NCBI GenBank assembly: GCA_022360155.1
Contig: JAKSDJ010000486.1
Location: forward strand, 1 to 45,311
Origin: Chloroflexales bacterium
Lineage (GTDB): Bacteria > Chloroflexota > Chloroflexia > Chloroflexales > Chloroflexaceae
Reading direction: 5' to 3'
Length of the DNA stretch: 45,311 nucleotides
The notes under the pieces are model-generated. The model worked only from the letters and a program-made list of their open reading frames with translations, was not told where the DNA came from and did not search any database. Of the stretch, positions 1 to 8,752 are shown piece by piece. The position numbers and the translations under genes were made by a program. Numbering within the stretch: the first letter of the stretch is position 1; each line of letters begins with the position of its first letter.

Positions 1-825
1 GCCCCAGGGGATGTTCAGTTTGCGTTCGATCAGCGCTTCACAGAGCGCAACGAACTTCTTCTTATTGATCGTCGGCTCTTCGTCGGCGAGGATGAAGAAG
101 CCAACCTTGTGGTCTTTGACCAATGTCTCGATTTCATCCACAAAATTGTGCGGATTGCGGGAACGGTATGTTCGCCAGAATTTCCACTGCGAACAGAAGC
201 GGCAGGTGAAGGGGCAGCCCCGCGCGAAATTAGGCACCGCCACTCGCACATTCATCGGGATGTAAATGTACTTCTCCCACTCCAGCAGACTCCAATCGGG
301 CGTTAGGATATTGAGGTTAGCGATAGGCGGTTGCGCTGGTGTAGCAACTACTTGTTCGTCTTCGAGGAAGGCAATGCCATTGATGGTGTGGCGATCTTTG
401 AGCTCGGTTCCTGCCTCAATCGAGCGCATCAGATTGACAATAATCTCCTCACCCTCGCCGCGCACAATGTAGTCGATCCAGGGCGATTCGGCCAGAACCT
501 GGGCATACATAAAGGTTGGATGCACGCCGCCTAGTATCGTTTTCACTCTCGGAAAGAGTTCTTTGACGATCTTCAAGGTATTCTGCGCCTTGTAGATCAT
601 CGGTGTGATCGCCGTCGCCAGCACGACATCGGGCCGGTTTTGCTTGATCAGCTCGGTCAAGCGGTCATCGGGAATATCGTTGGTCATTGCATCGACAAAG
701 CGGATGTTGGTAAAGCCAACATTTTTCAAAGCCCCGCCAATATACGCCACCCAGCTTGGCGGCCAGTTTCCCGCAATTTCAGCACCGCCGGCATGATAGT
801 TCGGCTGAATCATCAGAATTCGCAT
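1..825 (-). CDS. bchE: BchE, anaerobic Mg-protoporphyrin IX monomethyl ester cyclase (N-terminal part, cut by window edge)
   Basis: The frame is open from the ATG at 825 to the window edge (275 codons), so the C-terminal half is missing. BchE is an oxygen-independent B12-dependent radical SAM enzyme that forms the isocyclic E ring of (bacterio)chlorophyll precursors. Residues 1-150 form the cobalamin-binding-type domain beginning MRILMIQPNYHAGGAEIAG, with GEGEE near 124-128. The radical SAM cluster motif GCPFTCRFCSQWKFWR gives Cys204, Cys208 and Cys211, the CxxxCxxC pattern. These match the phototrophic Chloroflexota BchE as I remember it. A strong ribosome site (GGAGGA) lies just upstream of the start. 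It is the only photosynthesis gene in the window. A related B12-radical SAM enzyme is the alternative, but the N-terminal sequence and the cluster context favour BchE. Confidence 0.88.
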   Translation of the reverse strand, partial: MRILMIQPNYHAGGAEIAGNWPPSWVAYIGGALKNVGFTNIRFVDAMTNDIPDDRLTELIKQNRPDVVLATAITPMIYKAQNTLKIVKELFPRVKTILGGVHPTFMYAQVLAESPWIDYIVRGEGEEIIVNLMRSIEAGTELKDRHTINGIAFLEDEQVVATPAQPPIANLNILTPDWSLLEWEKYIYIPMNVRVAVPNFARGCPFTCRFCSQWKFWRTYRSRNPHNFVDEIETLVKDHKVGFFILADEEPTINKKKFVALCEALIERKLNIPWG

Positions 826-1454
826 GTTGGTTCCTCCTACTCCGCTGCACGAGTATCGCTAGCCTTGTTTAACCAGAATCACAGCTTCGGCAATCGGTCG
901 AGTCCTGTATGCTCCAAAAGGTGGATTTCAGATCAGCTTCTATGCGACAAGACTACCTTAAAGCATAGAAAGCGTCTATCGATCATCGGTTATATTCACG
1001 TTTGCGCGAAAATCGGCAATGTTCTTGTTGTCTTTTGGTAAAACACCTTGGGCATCGAGAGTGTTGAGTAATGTTTATACAACCAAGCCTCAACAAAACA
1101 GCGCTAACCCTTATCCCATTACATAATGCAGGTCGTTAGCAAGAACGAACGTGACGTAGTATGCATTAAAAACTACTTGACGTGGCCGGATTATAGCATT
1201 AAGGTCAATGCATGACATATTTGGCAAAAGCCTTGGGGAGCCTGTGCAACTATTCGCTGTGGCATTCTGACGCGCTGTCGTAGCTTTTAGGATTCGTTGA
1301 TGGTTATTAAAATTTCATTGACAGTTAGCAGGAGACAACTATTCCAACACAAACACGCAATGGTTTCAAGGTGGCAAAAGGCTATTTTTGGCGGGAAGCA
1401 GGGAGTGGAGGGTCTTGCGGTTCATCTGAAGAAGGTTCATCCTTATCCCCGGAC

Positions 1455-1519
1455 CTGTCATGTGTGACGACTGCGATCTGTTCTTGGAGCGAAGGGGTTG
1501 AGGGCGCCGCACATGACAG
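1455..1519. repeat. 10-bp inverted repeat, 45-bp spacer
   Basis: CTGTCATGTG at 1455-1464 is the exact reverse complement of CACATGACAG at 1510-1519. It lies in gene-free sequence beside two other palindromes, so it is more likely part of a repeat element than a regulatory site. Confidence 0.45.
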
Positions 1520-1565
1520 ATCTTGCCAAAGGTTTTGCAGACAGCCTCTCAAGGCTCACAAACAG

Positions 1566-1601
1566 ATCAACGGCGGCGTGCCGCCACACACCGCCGTTGA
1601 T
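1566..1601. repeat. Perfect 11-bp stem hairpin
   Basis: ATCAACGGCGG (1566-1576) pairs perfectly with CCGCCGTTGAT (1591-1601) around a 14-nt loop. There is no T-tract on either side, so a rho-independent terminator is unlikely. It is probably a REP-like palindrome. Confidence 0.5.
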
Positions 1602-1765
1602 ATACAAATCACCGATGGGCCGATAGCTCGGTACGAGACGGCTATTTTCATGCGTCTATATGCTCACCTCATACGGAGGGCGAGCCTCGCAGCCGTACAC
1701 AGACGACCGTCGCATCCTAGTACTACAACGAGACTTCCAGACCCACCTCGTTGGAACGCCGTCGA

Positions 1766-1843
1766 CCATGTCACTCTGAGCGTCGCGAAGGGTCTCGCAC
1801 CCGCTTCCCAGGCGATTCCGTCACGTCGTGCAGCATGACATGG
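1766..1843. repeat. Palindromic intergenic repeat (TGAGCGtcGCGAAGGGTCTC type)
   Basis: CCATGTCA (1766-1773) and TGACATGG (1836-1843) bound a segment containing CTGAGCGTCGCGAAGGGTCT. This core resembles a short dispersed repeat found between genes in many bacterial genomes. A diverged core with TCCTGAGCGCAGCCGAAGGA occurs near 25450. The element sits just beyond the 3' end of the glycosidase gene and may act as a transcript-end structure. Confidence 0.45.
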
Positions 1844-1855
1844 CGCGTTGTAGGA

Positions 1856-3412
1856 CTAGTTAGTCTGCACGACCAGCACCGGGCTCTCGGTTAGCGTCAA
1901 GGCGACTGCCCCATTAACCGGCGTTAACGGCGTCTGCACACCAGCGCGATCTACCAGCGTTATCGATTTACCCGCCGCAACAGGAAAGCTGACCGGGACA
2001 CTGGCAAAAGCGTTCCAGAGCACATCTATCGTTGTTGTGCCGCCGTCCCGGCTATAGCGATAGTTGTAGGTATGATCACCGGCATTGCCGCTGCCAATCG
2101 ACGGATTATAGACGTGGGTATGCACCGGACCAGTTCCAGCCGGGGTCGCATCGCGCAGTTGCTCCGCCAACACCTGATAGGCGGTGTACGCCGGCTTGGG
2201 CGCATAGCTCGAACCATTATAGTTGCGAACAATCGCCGCATTGCTCCAGGTCCGGTTCGCATCGTTGAAGGCGTCCTCGAACTGGAACCAACTGGTGTGC
2301 TGAACGCCATTCTGTTGTGCAATAACCATCGAACGGATCAGGTAATCAGCCTGTTGATTCTCGTTGACTGCAACACCGCCGGGGCACGCGCCGCCCGCAG
2401 TACACCAGCCAATCTCGGTAATCCAGATCGGCGCATTGGGACGACCAATATCATTGTTGAGCCAGTTTCGTGACTGAATGATACGCCCTTCAACGGTGAT
2501 CACGCCAGGAATCTGTGGTGCATCGGGGCGATCGGTTGGGATATAGGGATGGATCGAAAACACATCGAATGCCTGACGTGCGTTTGGCATCTGCTGGAAA
2601 ACGCCGCCCGCCGCGTTCAGGAAATTGAAACCGTCGCAAAGATTATTCGTGCAACTGCCGTCATAGATGTAGACCCCGCCAATCAAAACTGTCGCTGTCG
2701 GGTCGGCTGCCTTGATTGCAGCGTATGCAGCAACCAGCATCTGTCCATAGCGCAGCTTGCGTGCATTCGGATCAGCGCTAATGTTGGGCCATAGCGCGGT
2801 GTCATTTGGTTCGTTCCAGATCTCCCAGGCAGCTATCCGCGGCGAACCAGGAGCGTCCTGCTGTCCGTCGCCATCGTAACGCTCGACCATCCAAGCCGCA
2901 AATTCAGCAAACTCATTGACGTTGGCGGGCGGACACCAGAAGTTGTCCGGGCAGGCTGGGTCGCGAGCCCATCGCGGCGTTGTGAGCAGCATACCAATGA
3001 TGCCGAAGCCCGACTCAGCCGCCAAGCCCAGAGATTCATCGTAGACAGTCTGGAAGGAATTGTTGGCGGGTTCGATCAGATCCCAGGGTAGTTCCTCGCG
3101 AGTCCACTGCACAGAGGCTTGCTGCGCAGTCGTGGCCAGCAGAGGCAGATTATCGCCACTCCCGAGGCGTTCGCGCTTAGACAAGTACAGATTCATCCCC
3201 CAGTAGGTGATTGTATTAGGCTGCACAGCAGCGGGTGCAGTCAGGACAACCGGGATATAAATCGTATTGGTATTGGCCGTATTGGGAGCGATCGCGCTTG
3301 CTGTTCCCTTGACACGCATTGGTGTTGCAAGCGCCACGCAGGAGCAGATCCAAAGAACAAGCAGCAGCGTGTAGGTGCGGTGATTAGGATAGAAGAAAGT
3401 TGGTTGCTTCAT
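1856..3412 (-). CDS. Secreted clan GH-A glycoside hydrolase-like protein
   Basis: About 518 residues. An N-terminal hydrophobic segment (residues 13-30) is a signal peptide or anchor, so it should act outside the membrane. The (beta/alpha)8 barrel hallmarks of clan GH-A are present: WEIWNEPN places the acid/base Glu at 201 and WITEIGW places the nucleophile Glu at 333, with SIHPY (287-291) on an intermediate strand. The spacing is like GH5/GH39/GH53 relatives; the substrate cannot be told. The C-terminal ~110 residues look like a beta-sandwich. An in-frame ATG lies 15 bases upstream, but the chosen ATG has GAGGA eight bases ahead of it, so it is preferred. The upstream phosphopantetheinyl transferase ends at 3428, so the two genes are almost certainly co-transcribed. 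Confidence 0.8.
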   Translation of the reverse strand: MKQPTFFYPNHRTYTLLLVLWICSCVALATPMRVKGTASAIAPNTANTNTIYIPVVLTAPAAVQPNTITYWGMNLYLSKRERLGSGDNLPLLATTAQQASVQWTREELPWDLIEPANNSFQTVYDESLGLAAESGFGIIGMLLTTPRWARDPACPDNFWCPPANVNEFAEFAAWMVERYDGDGQQDAPGSPRIAAWEIWNEPNDTALWPNISADPNARKLRYGQMLVAAYAAIKAADPTATVLIGGVYIYDGSCTNNLCDGFNFLNAAGGVFQQMPNARQAFDVFSIHPYIPTDRPDAPQIPGVITVEGRIIQSRNWLNNDIGRPNAPIWITEIGWCTAGGACPGGVAVNENQQADYLIRSMVIAQQNGVQHTSWFQFEDAFNDANRTWSNAAIVRNYNGSSYAPKPAYTAYQVLAEQLRDATPAGTGPVHTHVYNPSIGSGNAGDHTYNYRYSRDGGTTTIDVLWNAFASVPVSFPVAAGKSITLVDRAGVQTPLTPVNGAVALTLTESPVLVVQTN

Positions 3413-3427
3413 GTGATCATTCCTCAT

Positions 3428-4174
3428 CTATAGCGCCAGATCCCAATAGCGAACCTGGCCGATTCCGCCCGCAACCGCCAATGCCGCGACATAGCCAGAC
3501 GCTGGGGTTAGAGCATGGAGGCTCCAGCGGTTGACCTCGCTTGGGTCGCTGGCGGTAAGGAGCGCTGCGGGCTCGCCCGGAAGGAGCGAGACGGTGAACT
3601 GGTCGAGAGGGAGCGAAAGCCCCTCGCCCCTGGCTTTGATATACGCTTCTTTGCGTGTCCAGCAGTTGAAGAAGGCCTGCGCGCGCAACGCGACAGGCAG
3701 AGAGTGTAGTGCAGCGACTTCGCCTGGCGCGAAAAAGCGCTCGGCGATCTGATCGCTCGCTAAGTCAGGACGGATATGCTCGATGTCAACGCCAATCGAC
3801 TGGCCCTTCGCAAGAGCATAGAGGGCAATGCCATGCGAATGTGAAAGATTGAAGCACACTTGTGATCCGCCTAACTCTTCGGACAAGCTGGGCTTGCCAT
3901 AGGAGCTGTAGGTGAAGCGCAGAATCGCCGCAGGAATGCCAAGGCAGCGACTGAGTATCAGACGCAATGCCCCCCGCGCGGCGATATAGTGATTGCGATC
4001 TTTCGCAAAGTGGAAACGTCCGGCCCGCTCTTGCTCATCAGCAGCGAGGCTTTGCGCCAAGCGAGCCAGTTGCGCTGGCGGCAAATCCAGCTCGACTCGC
4101 CAGAGATGCACTTCGCCGTCTGTTAGCATTATCTGGTTGGGCGACGCTGCCCATGGAGCAATCGGATCGGTCAT
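3428..4174 (-). CDS. 4'-phosphopantetheinyl transferase, Sfp type
   Basis: 248 residues, normal for the Sfp/Gsp family. The enzyme moves the phosphopantetheine arm of CoA to a serine of carrier proteins in fatty acid, polyketide or nonribosomal peptide synthesis. The two Mg/CoA motifs are clear: GVDIEHIRPD (Asp130, Glu132) and CWTRKEAYIKARGEGL (Trp172, Lys175, Glu176). An N-terminal motif FNLSHSHG (108-115) is also typical. No carrier-protein synthase lies in this window, so its client must be elsewhere. It sits between a metallophosphoesterase gene upstream and a glycosidase gene downstream, all transcribed leftward. The ribosome site before the ATG is weak. Confidence 0.88.
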   Translation of the reverse strand: MTDPIAPWAASPNQIMLTDGEVHLWRVELDLPPAQLARLAQSLAADEQERAGRFHFAKDRNHYIAARGALRLILSRCLGIPAAILRFTYSSYGKPSLSEELGGSQVCFNLSHSHGIALYALAKGQSIGVDIEHIRPDLASDQIAERFFAPGEVAALHSLPVALRAQAFFNCWTRKEAYIKARGEGLSLPLDQFTVSLLPGEPAALLTASDPSEVNRWSLHALTPASGYVAALAVAGGIGQVRYWDLAL

Positions 4175-4239
4175 TGTTTATATTACCAATGAGTCATATT
4201 CCGGCAATATACCATGGCCTACTGATATGATCGACGCTC

Positions 4240-5070
4240 CTACGCATACGTTTGCTGGCCGGGCAGAATTTCGCGCAGGTAGCGGTGCAGGCCATGGTGT
4301 TGGTTCCAATCACGCGGATATCCCAGGGAAACCTCCTCGAAACGTACACCGTTGCGAACATGCGACCCCCGCATATGGAGATGCCCATAGACAACAACCG
4401 AGACAGGAAAACGCACATGCCACTCCTCGGTTCGATTCGTGCCGCACCACAACGAGAAGCGCGGGATTCTGATCAGTTGCAGCAAATCCTGGCGCAATGG
4501 GAAATGGTTGATTAGTACGAGCGGCATGTCTGGCGGAATCGCACGGAGCCGGCTTTCGGTGTATTGGCAACGCGCAGCGCACCAGTCTGACCGCGAGGGA
4601 TGGGGATCGGGATGGAGCAGTTCTTCGTCCACACAAATAAGACCCGCTGCCGCAGCCCAATCTAGAGCCTGCTCAGCAGCAACATTATCGGGGCGGAAAC
4701 TGTAATCGTAGAGCAGAAATAGCGGCACGAGCAGACACGCCGGTCCTGCGCCGGTCCACTGAACATACTGGTCTTCTGGCGTCAGAACGCCATAGTCGCG
4801 GCAAATGGAGACGAGGCGTTGATATTTAGCTTCACCACGTAACCCTTTCCGATCTGTAGGCAACGTCCACAGATCGTGATTGCCCGGCGCCCAGATCACT
4901 CGTGCAAAACGGAGCGTCAAGTGTGCCAGAGCAAAGTGCAGATGCGACTCGGTTTCGCCGACATCACCAGCCAAAATGAGCCAGTCGTCAGGATAAAACG
5001 GCATGGCTTCCAACGCCAGCCGATTGATGCGATGTCCCAGATGGAGATCGCTAATCGCGTAGAGCTTCAT
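4240..5070 (-). CDS. Calcineurin-like metallophosphoesterase
   Basis: 276 residues from the chosen start. Family metal ligands appear in order: Asp8 and His10 (ISDLHLGH), LAGDVGE, GNHD, NHFPL and GHLH, all needed for a two-metal phosphoesterase centre. No signal peptide, so cytoplasmic. The substrate cannot be inferred; relatives range from nucleotide phosphodiesterases to protein phosphatases. A start 39 bases upstream (5109) is possible, but the family fold begins right at MKLYAISDLH, so the shorter start is preferred although both have weak ribosome sites. It is the first gene of a leftward run with the phosphopantetheinyl transferase (65-base gap). Confidence 0.85.
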   Translation of the reverse strand: MKLYAISDLHLGHRINRLALEAMPFYPDDWLILAGDVGETESHLHFALAHLTLRFARVIWAPGNHDLWTLPTDRKGLRGEAKYQRLVSICRDYGVLTPEDQYVQWTGAGPACLLVPLFLLYDYSFRPDNVAAEQALDWAAAAGLICVDEELLHPDPHPSRSDWCAARCQYTESRLRAIPPDMPLVLINHFPLRQDLLQLIRIPRFSLWCGTNRTEEWHVRFPVSVVVYGHLHMRGSHVRNGVRFEEVSLGYPRDWNQHHGLHRYLREILPGQQTYA

Positions 5071-5649
5071 AGCGTGTAAAGATAGTTGATCGTAAAACGA
5101 GTCATACAATAGATATTGAATTCATATCATCGCACATTATCTAGTATACCCGATCTAACCCGTACGAGCGCCACTTGATTTTACAAAAATGACTTTTCTT
5201 TCACGTCTGCTTAAAGCAAAGTTAACGCAGATCGTGTATAATACAATCACCTCAAAAATCTAAATGCTTTCATCCACAGCGATATCGGCAAAGTTTGCAC
5301 AGCAGTCTTTACATTCGTAACGGGCAGTTGCGCTAGTCGGCGGATATCATAGGTACATCTTAAAAGCATTTAGCCCAAGACGTGCGAAGCGGCTCGCCGT
5401 TGATAGCGGTGAGCACAATAATCTGGCGTAATACTCAAAGCGGTGTGTCTCTGCAACCCCGTTCTTTGTAGTTTTGCGATCAATAGCACTGAATGTCAAG
5501 ATGTTGGGGATCACAGACGTATCCCCGCATCGCTGTCGCTTGTGTGCTATACAACAGAGTTTTCAAGACCCCAAAGCTTTGATAGATATGCGCTGAGCGC
5601 CGCTGGGGTTTCTCAGGCATAGCTATAGATTTTCATTTAAGGAGTTATC
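5071..5649. other. Divergent spacer and leader of the acidic protein gene
   Basis: No gene seen. A perfect TATAAT lies at 5237-5242 on the plus strand, without a good -35 box at normal spacing. If used, the acidic protein mRNA would have a leader of about 400 bases. Near the end, ACCCCA (about 5567) and TGGGGT (about 5605) can pair around an inner GCGC-TGA-GCGC hairpin about 45 bases before the start codon. Confidence 0.4.
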
Positions 5650-5889
5650 ATGAGCGACGAGGAAATGCAAGAGACGGAAGCTGAAGAAACCGCCACCGAG
5701 TTGACTGAGGAGACCACGACTGAAGCGCACGAGGAGTCTGCGAGCGAGAGCGATGATGCTGGAGAGGCCAGCGAAGGGGGTGCTGCCGAAGAAACCGCCG
5801 CCGATGATAGCGAAGGCGACGGCGCAGAGGAGGCTAGCGACGAAGCTGAGAGTGCGGATGCTGCTACGACTGCCGAAGAAACCGCCTAA
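5650..5889 (+). CDS. Small, extremely acidic, disordered protein
   Basis: 79 residues with an excellent ribosome site (AAGGAG, 7 bases before ATG) and its own downstream hairpin terminator, so it is very likely a real single-gene transcript. By my count 32 residues are Asp or Glu, none is Lys or Arg, and there is no aromatic residue and only one leucine; the rest is mostly Ala, Thr, Ser and Gly. The EET/EETA motif recurs. It must be intrinsically disordered with a strongly negative charge. It has no signal peptide. I recognise no family. Possible roles are a cation or basic-protein binder, a nucleic acid mimic, or a charged spacer; none is supported directly. Confidence 0.75.
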   Translation: MSDEEMQETEAEETATELTEETTTEAHEESASESDDAGEASEGGAAEETAADDSEGDGAEEASDEAESADAATTAEETA

Positions 5890-5907
5890 CACTTGATTGC
5901 TCTTACG

Positions 5908-5955
5908 AATAAGGGGTCGCTGGATAGGCGCACGATGGCGACCTCTTATTTTCCT
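5908..5955 (+). terminator. Rho-independent terminator of the acidic protein gene
   Basis: AATAAGGGGTCGC (5908-5920) pairs with GCGACCTCTTATT (5938-5950), 13 pairs including one G-U, followed by TTCC with the T-rich TTATTTT at the 3' arm. It starts 18 bases after the stop codon. Confidence 0.75.
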
Positions 5956-6172
5956 CAAGGCGACCTGCCTCAGAGCAAGAAAACGCTATGCGCCTATTCT
6001 GGCAGTGCATAGCAATCCAGTGGCCGCTTACCCCGTGGTTCTTCCCAACTCCACTTCCGCAAACATACCTCACCTGCCGCTGCAGGCGCACGACAAGCCA
6101 TAGGAGTCGGGTATAATGCGCTTGTATGCGGTAATGACTTTTTCATTCATTTGCGGTTAGCTATCGGTTATT

Positions 6173-8752
6173 ATGCGGTTATTCCTCTCTCAGATCGGGC
6201 AATATATTTGCATTCTCTTGCAGGCGCTTTTGCTCGTCGCTACCGCTATCTACCTGCTTTATTTCGCTGCCCATGCCTGGAGTATGCTCGTCTATCCCTA
6301 TCCGCTCGACTATGGCGAGGGGCCGCTGCTCGACCAAATCGAGATTTTGCGCGCCGGTACGCCGGTTTGGCAGATCTATGCCAACCCAGCACAGGCGCCT
6401 TTCCAGGTTGTCAATTACCCGCCGCTTTACCCGCTCTTGGTTGTTGCACTCAGCCTGCTCACTGGCGACTCGCTGTCGGCAGGGCGGTTGCTGTCATTGC
6501 TAGCGGCCTTGGGCTGTGGCATCGCCCTTTTCATCTTGACCCAGGGCAAACGACAACCCACACACGATTTGCGCCAGACTCTACGGTCAGCGCTCATTGC
6601 GTTACTCTTCCTGACCATTCCCATCGTCCGCGAGTGGTCGGTACTACTGCGCGTCGATATGCTGGGGGTATGTCTAGGGCTATGGGGTTTAGTCGCCCTT
6701 CGTATGACGGGCGATCCTACGCAGACTACAACCCTCGACTCGCCGACCAGTTCTCGTTCCCCGCAACTCGGGTGGGCAATTGCTGCCGGGTTGTTGTTTC
6801 TCCTGGCGCTCTACACCAAGCCGTCGTTGATCGCCGCCCCGGCAGCGGGATATGCCTGGCTGCTCTTCGAGGTCTTGCGACAGCGGAAACACGCCGCTGG
6901 ACGACAAACGTTGATCGCTGGCCTGGCATCGCTCGTTGTGATGCTGGCGAGCGGCGGTTTGCTCTTTGGCCTGTTGCAGTGGGCAAGTGGCGGCTGGTTC
7001 GCCTTGCACGTTATCGTTGCCAATGCTAATCGCTGGGATGGCGAGCTAGCGCGCCAGTTCTGGCTCGACCAAACGCAATTGCGCTGGCCGCTTGCTCTCG
7101 CCGCAACCGGGATAGCGATACGCATTGCGCTCGACCAGCGCCCCCAACGAGTCGTGATGCCGTTGTTGTACACTGCCTTTGGCGTCGTTACCGCGATTGG
7201 TGTGGGCAAGGTCGGGGCCTATAGCAACTATTTTCTCGAATTGTACGCTGGATTAATCTGGTTGATCGGATTATCGGCAAACACGAGTCCAAGATCAGAA
7301 AGAATCGACAGCTCTATCGCCGCTAGCCTCCAGCCAATTGCCATTTACGTCCTCCTGCTTGCAAGCCTGTTTTACTACCTGCCGCTTTGGGATGCGAACC
7401 GGCTACGCCCGGCAGGGCAAATCGAGCCTGCCCCGCCGCGCCTGGCCTTTGGGCGCTACGGGCTGTGGCGCGACGCACAGCGTGAAGCTGACGTGCTTGC
7501 AGCCAAGGCGCGGGTGCAGGCGGTCCTGACAATGGAGGCGCGAGCGGCGGGTGCAGTGATCTTCACCGACATTCCCGGCGTTGCGGCAGCGGCAGATGTT
7601 CAGTCACGCATACAGATCTTCGAGCAACGCCAGCTCTTCGACCAAGGTCAGTGGGAGCAAGGTCCACTGCTGATCGAACTCGCAAACGGCGCGATCCCGC
7701 TGGCCGTGATTGACTATCTGGGAAACTGGCTGACGCCAGAGATGATCACAGTGTTACAGCGTCGCTATGCTCAGGACGGGTCACTCGGAACCTTTGACCT
7801 CTATCGTCCGGTTGCGCCGGGGCCGCGCATCTCTGCCGACCTGGCATTTCCGGGCGGGCTGAATCTGAACGGTTATCATCTCGCTCCATCGGTTGGGGCG
7901 CTGCCCGGATCGACCTATGCCGCTGGCGAACTGCTTGGCGTTACACTAGAGTGGCAGCGTGCAGAGCGTAACGATGAGCGCCTAGCCTTAGATGAGCAGT
8001 CTCCTCTTTCTGTTGTTATTCAGCTTACCGATGGTGCGGGATATACGTTGATCGAGAACGAGCGCCCATTGCTCTACGGTGCGTTGGCATCGGAAGACTT
8101 GCCGCCAGGTGCAGCAGTTCAACATATGTACCCGATAACACTGCCTGCCGAACTGCCGCCGCGCAGCTATAGTCTGGCTCTGACCCTGCGCGCAGCAGGG
8201 AACAACCTAGCACCGCCGCGCGAGTTCGCGCAGGTGACCGTTGAATCGGCAACGGGGCATCTATTCACGGAGACCGGCTACTTCGTGCCAGAGCCATTTC
8301 TAGGTTCCTGGGAAGCGCTGGGCGGGATAGAGCGCGCTGGCTACCCGCTTATGTCGGCTGTGCCCTTCAGTTGGGGCGTATTACAATGTTTCGAGCGAAT
8401 CTGCCTCGAACAGCGCGATGGTGTGGTTGGGCAGCGCGCCCTGGGAGAGCAACTGTACCTGGCGGAGACATTACGCAGCACCGATTGTCATGAACAACAA
8501 GCTGAGGGCGCAACATTGAGCGATAGCAACGGCCAAGCGCCTTGCGCCATATTCCATGAACTCTGGCAGCAATACGGCGCCGCAAGCCTGGGTTCGCCGA
8601 TCAGCGGCGAAGTCATGCGCAATGGCTTCCGTGTGCAGTGGACCCGTTATGCGCGCTTGGAGTACGCGCCAGATCGTGGCGAGACAGATCTCGGTCGCCT
8701 CGGTGACGATGCACTAAGACTACCGCCAGGGGTGCGCTATCGCTGGCCTTAA
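6173..8752 (+). CDS. Large polytopic membrane protein, GT-C glycosyltransferase-like, with C-terminal wall-associated repeats
   Basis: 859 residues. Residues 1-415 contain about ten hydrophobic helices; the first outer loop carries LDYGEG (45-50) and VNYPPLYP, an acidic-loop layout seen in lipid-linked-sugar glycosyltransferases of the GT-C fold (PMT/ArnT-like). Residues 415-700 are soluble, with a beta-rich part starting at LNLNGYHLAP. Residues ~700-859 hold two copies of a module with FTETGYFVPEPFLGSWEALG and VQWTRYARLEYAP, which also occurs in the L,D-transpeptidase at 25554-26678. It probably glycosylates something at the outer face of the membrane; acceptor and donor are unknown. The ribosome site is weak. 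A long overlapping frame at 6151-7029 is a shadow. Confidence 0.65.
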   Translation: MRLFLSQIGQYICILLQALLLVATAIYLLYFAAHAWSMLVYPYPLDYGEGPLLDQIEILRAGTPVWQIYANPAQAPFQVVNYPPLYPLLVVALSLLTGDSLSAGRLLSLLAALGCGIALFILTQGKRQPTHDLRQTLRSALIALLFLTIPIVREWSVLLRVDMLGVCLGLWGLVALRMTGDPTQTTTLDSPTSSRSPQLGWAIAAGLLFLLALYTKPSLIAAPAAGYAWLLFEVLRQRKHAAGRQTLIAGLASLVVMLASGGLLFGLLQWASGGWFALHVIVANANRWDGELARQFWLDQTQLRWPLALAATGIAIRIALDQRPQRVVMPLLYTAFGVVTAIGVGKVGAYSNYFLELYAGLIWLIGLSANTSPRSERIDSSIAASLQPIAIYVLLLASLFYYLPLWDANRLRPAGQIEPAPPRLAFGRYGLWRDAQREADVLAAKARVQAVLTMEARAAGAVIFTDIPGVAAAADVQSRIQIFEQRQLFDQGQWEQGPLLIELANGAIPLAVIDYLGNWLTPEMITVLQRRYAQDGSLGTFDLYRPVAPGPRISADLAFPGGLNLNGYHLAPSVGALPGSTYAAGELLGVTLEWQRAERNDERLALDEQSPLSVVIQLTDGAGYTLIENERPLLYGALASEDLPPGAAVQHMYPITLPAELPPRSYSLALTLRAAGNNLAPPREFAQVTVESATGHLFTETGYFVPEPFLGSWEALGGIERAGYPLMSAVPFSWGVLQCFERICLEQRDGVVGQRALGEQLYLAETLRSTDCHEQQAEGATLSDSNGQAPCAIFHELWQQYGAASLGSPISGEVMRNGFRVQWTRYARLEYAPDRGETDLGRLGDDALRLPPGVRYRWP

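Larger units (their letters stand above)
826..1855. other. 1 kb spacer upstream of bchE, no convincing gene
   Basis: No reading frame here has a good ribosome site or a recognisable product. A 155-codon plus frame at 1371-1838 is arginine/serine-rich and looks like chance. The left part (about 980-1370) is AT-rich and presumably holds the bchE promoter reading leftward, but I see no consensus box pair. The right part (1440-1845) is dense in inverted repeats, listed separately, and resembles the intergenic repeat debris common in Chloroflexota. Confidence 0.6.

Noticed and set aside
1371-1838. 155-codon plus-strand frame
   Set aside because: No ribosome site, odd Arg/Ser/Pro-rich composition, and it covers three palindromes; likely chance.
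6151-7029. 292-codon frame overlapping the membrane glycosyltransferase-like gene
   Set aside because: Arg/Ala-rich shadow of a gene with clear membrane helices in the other frame.
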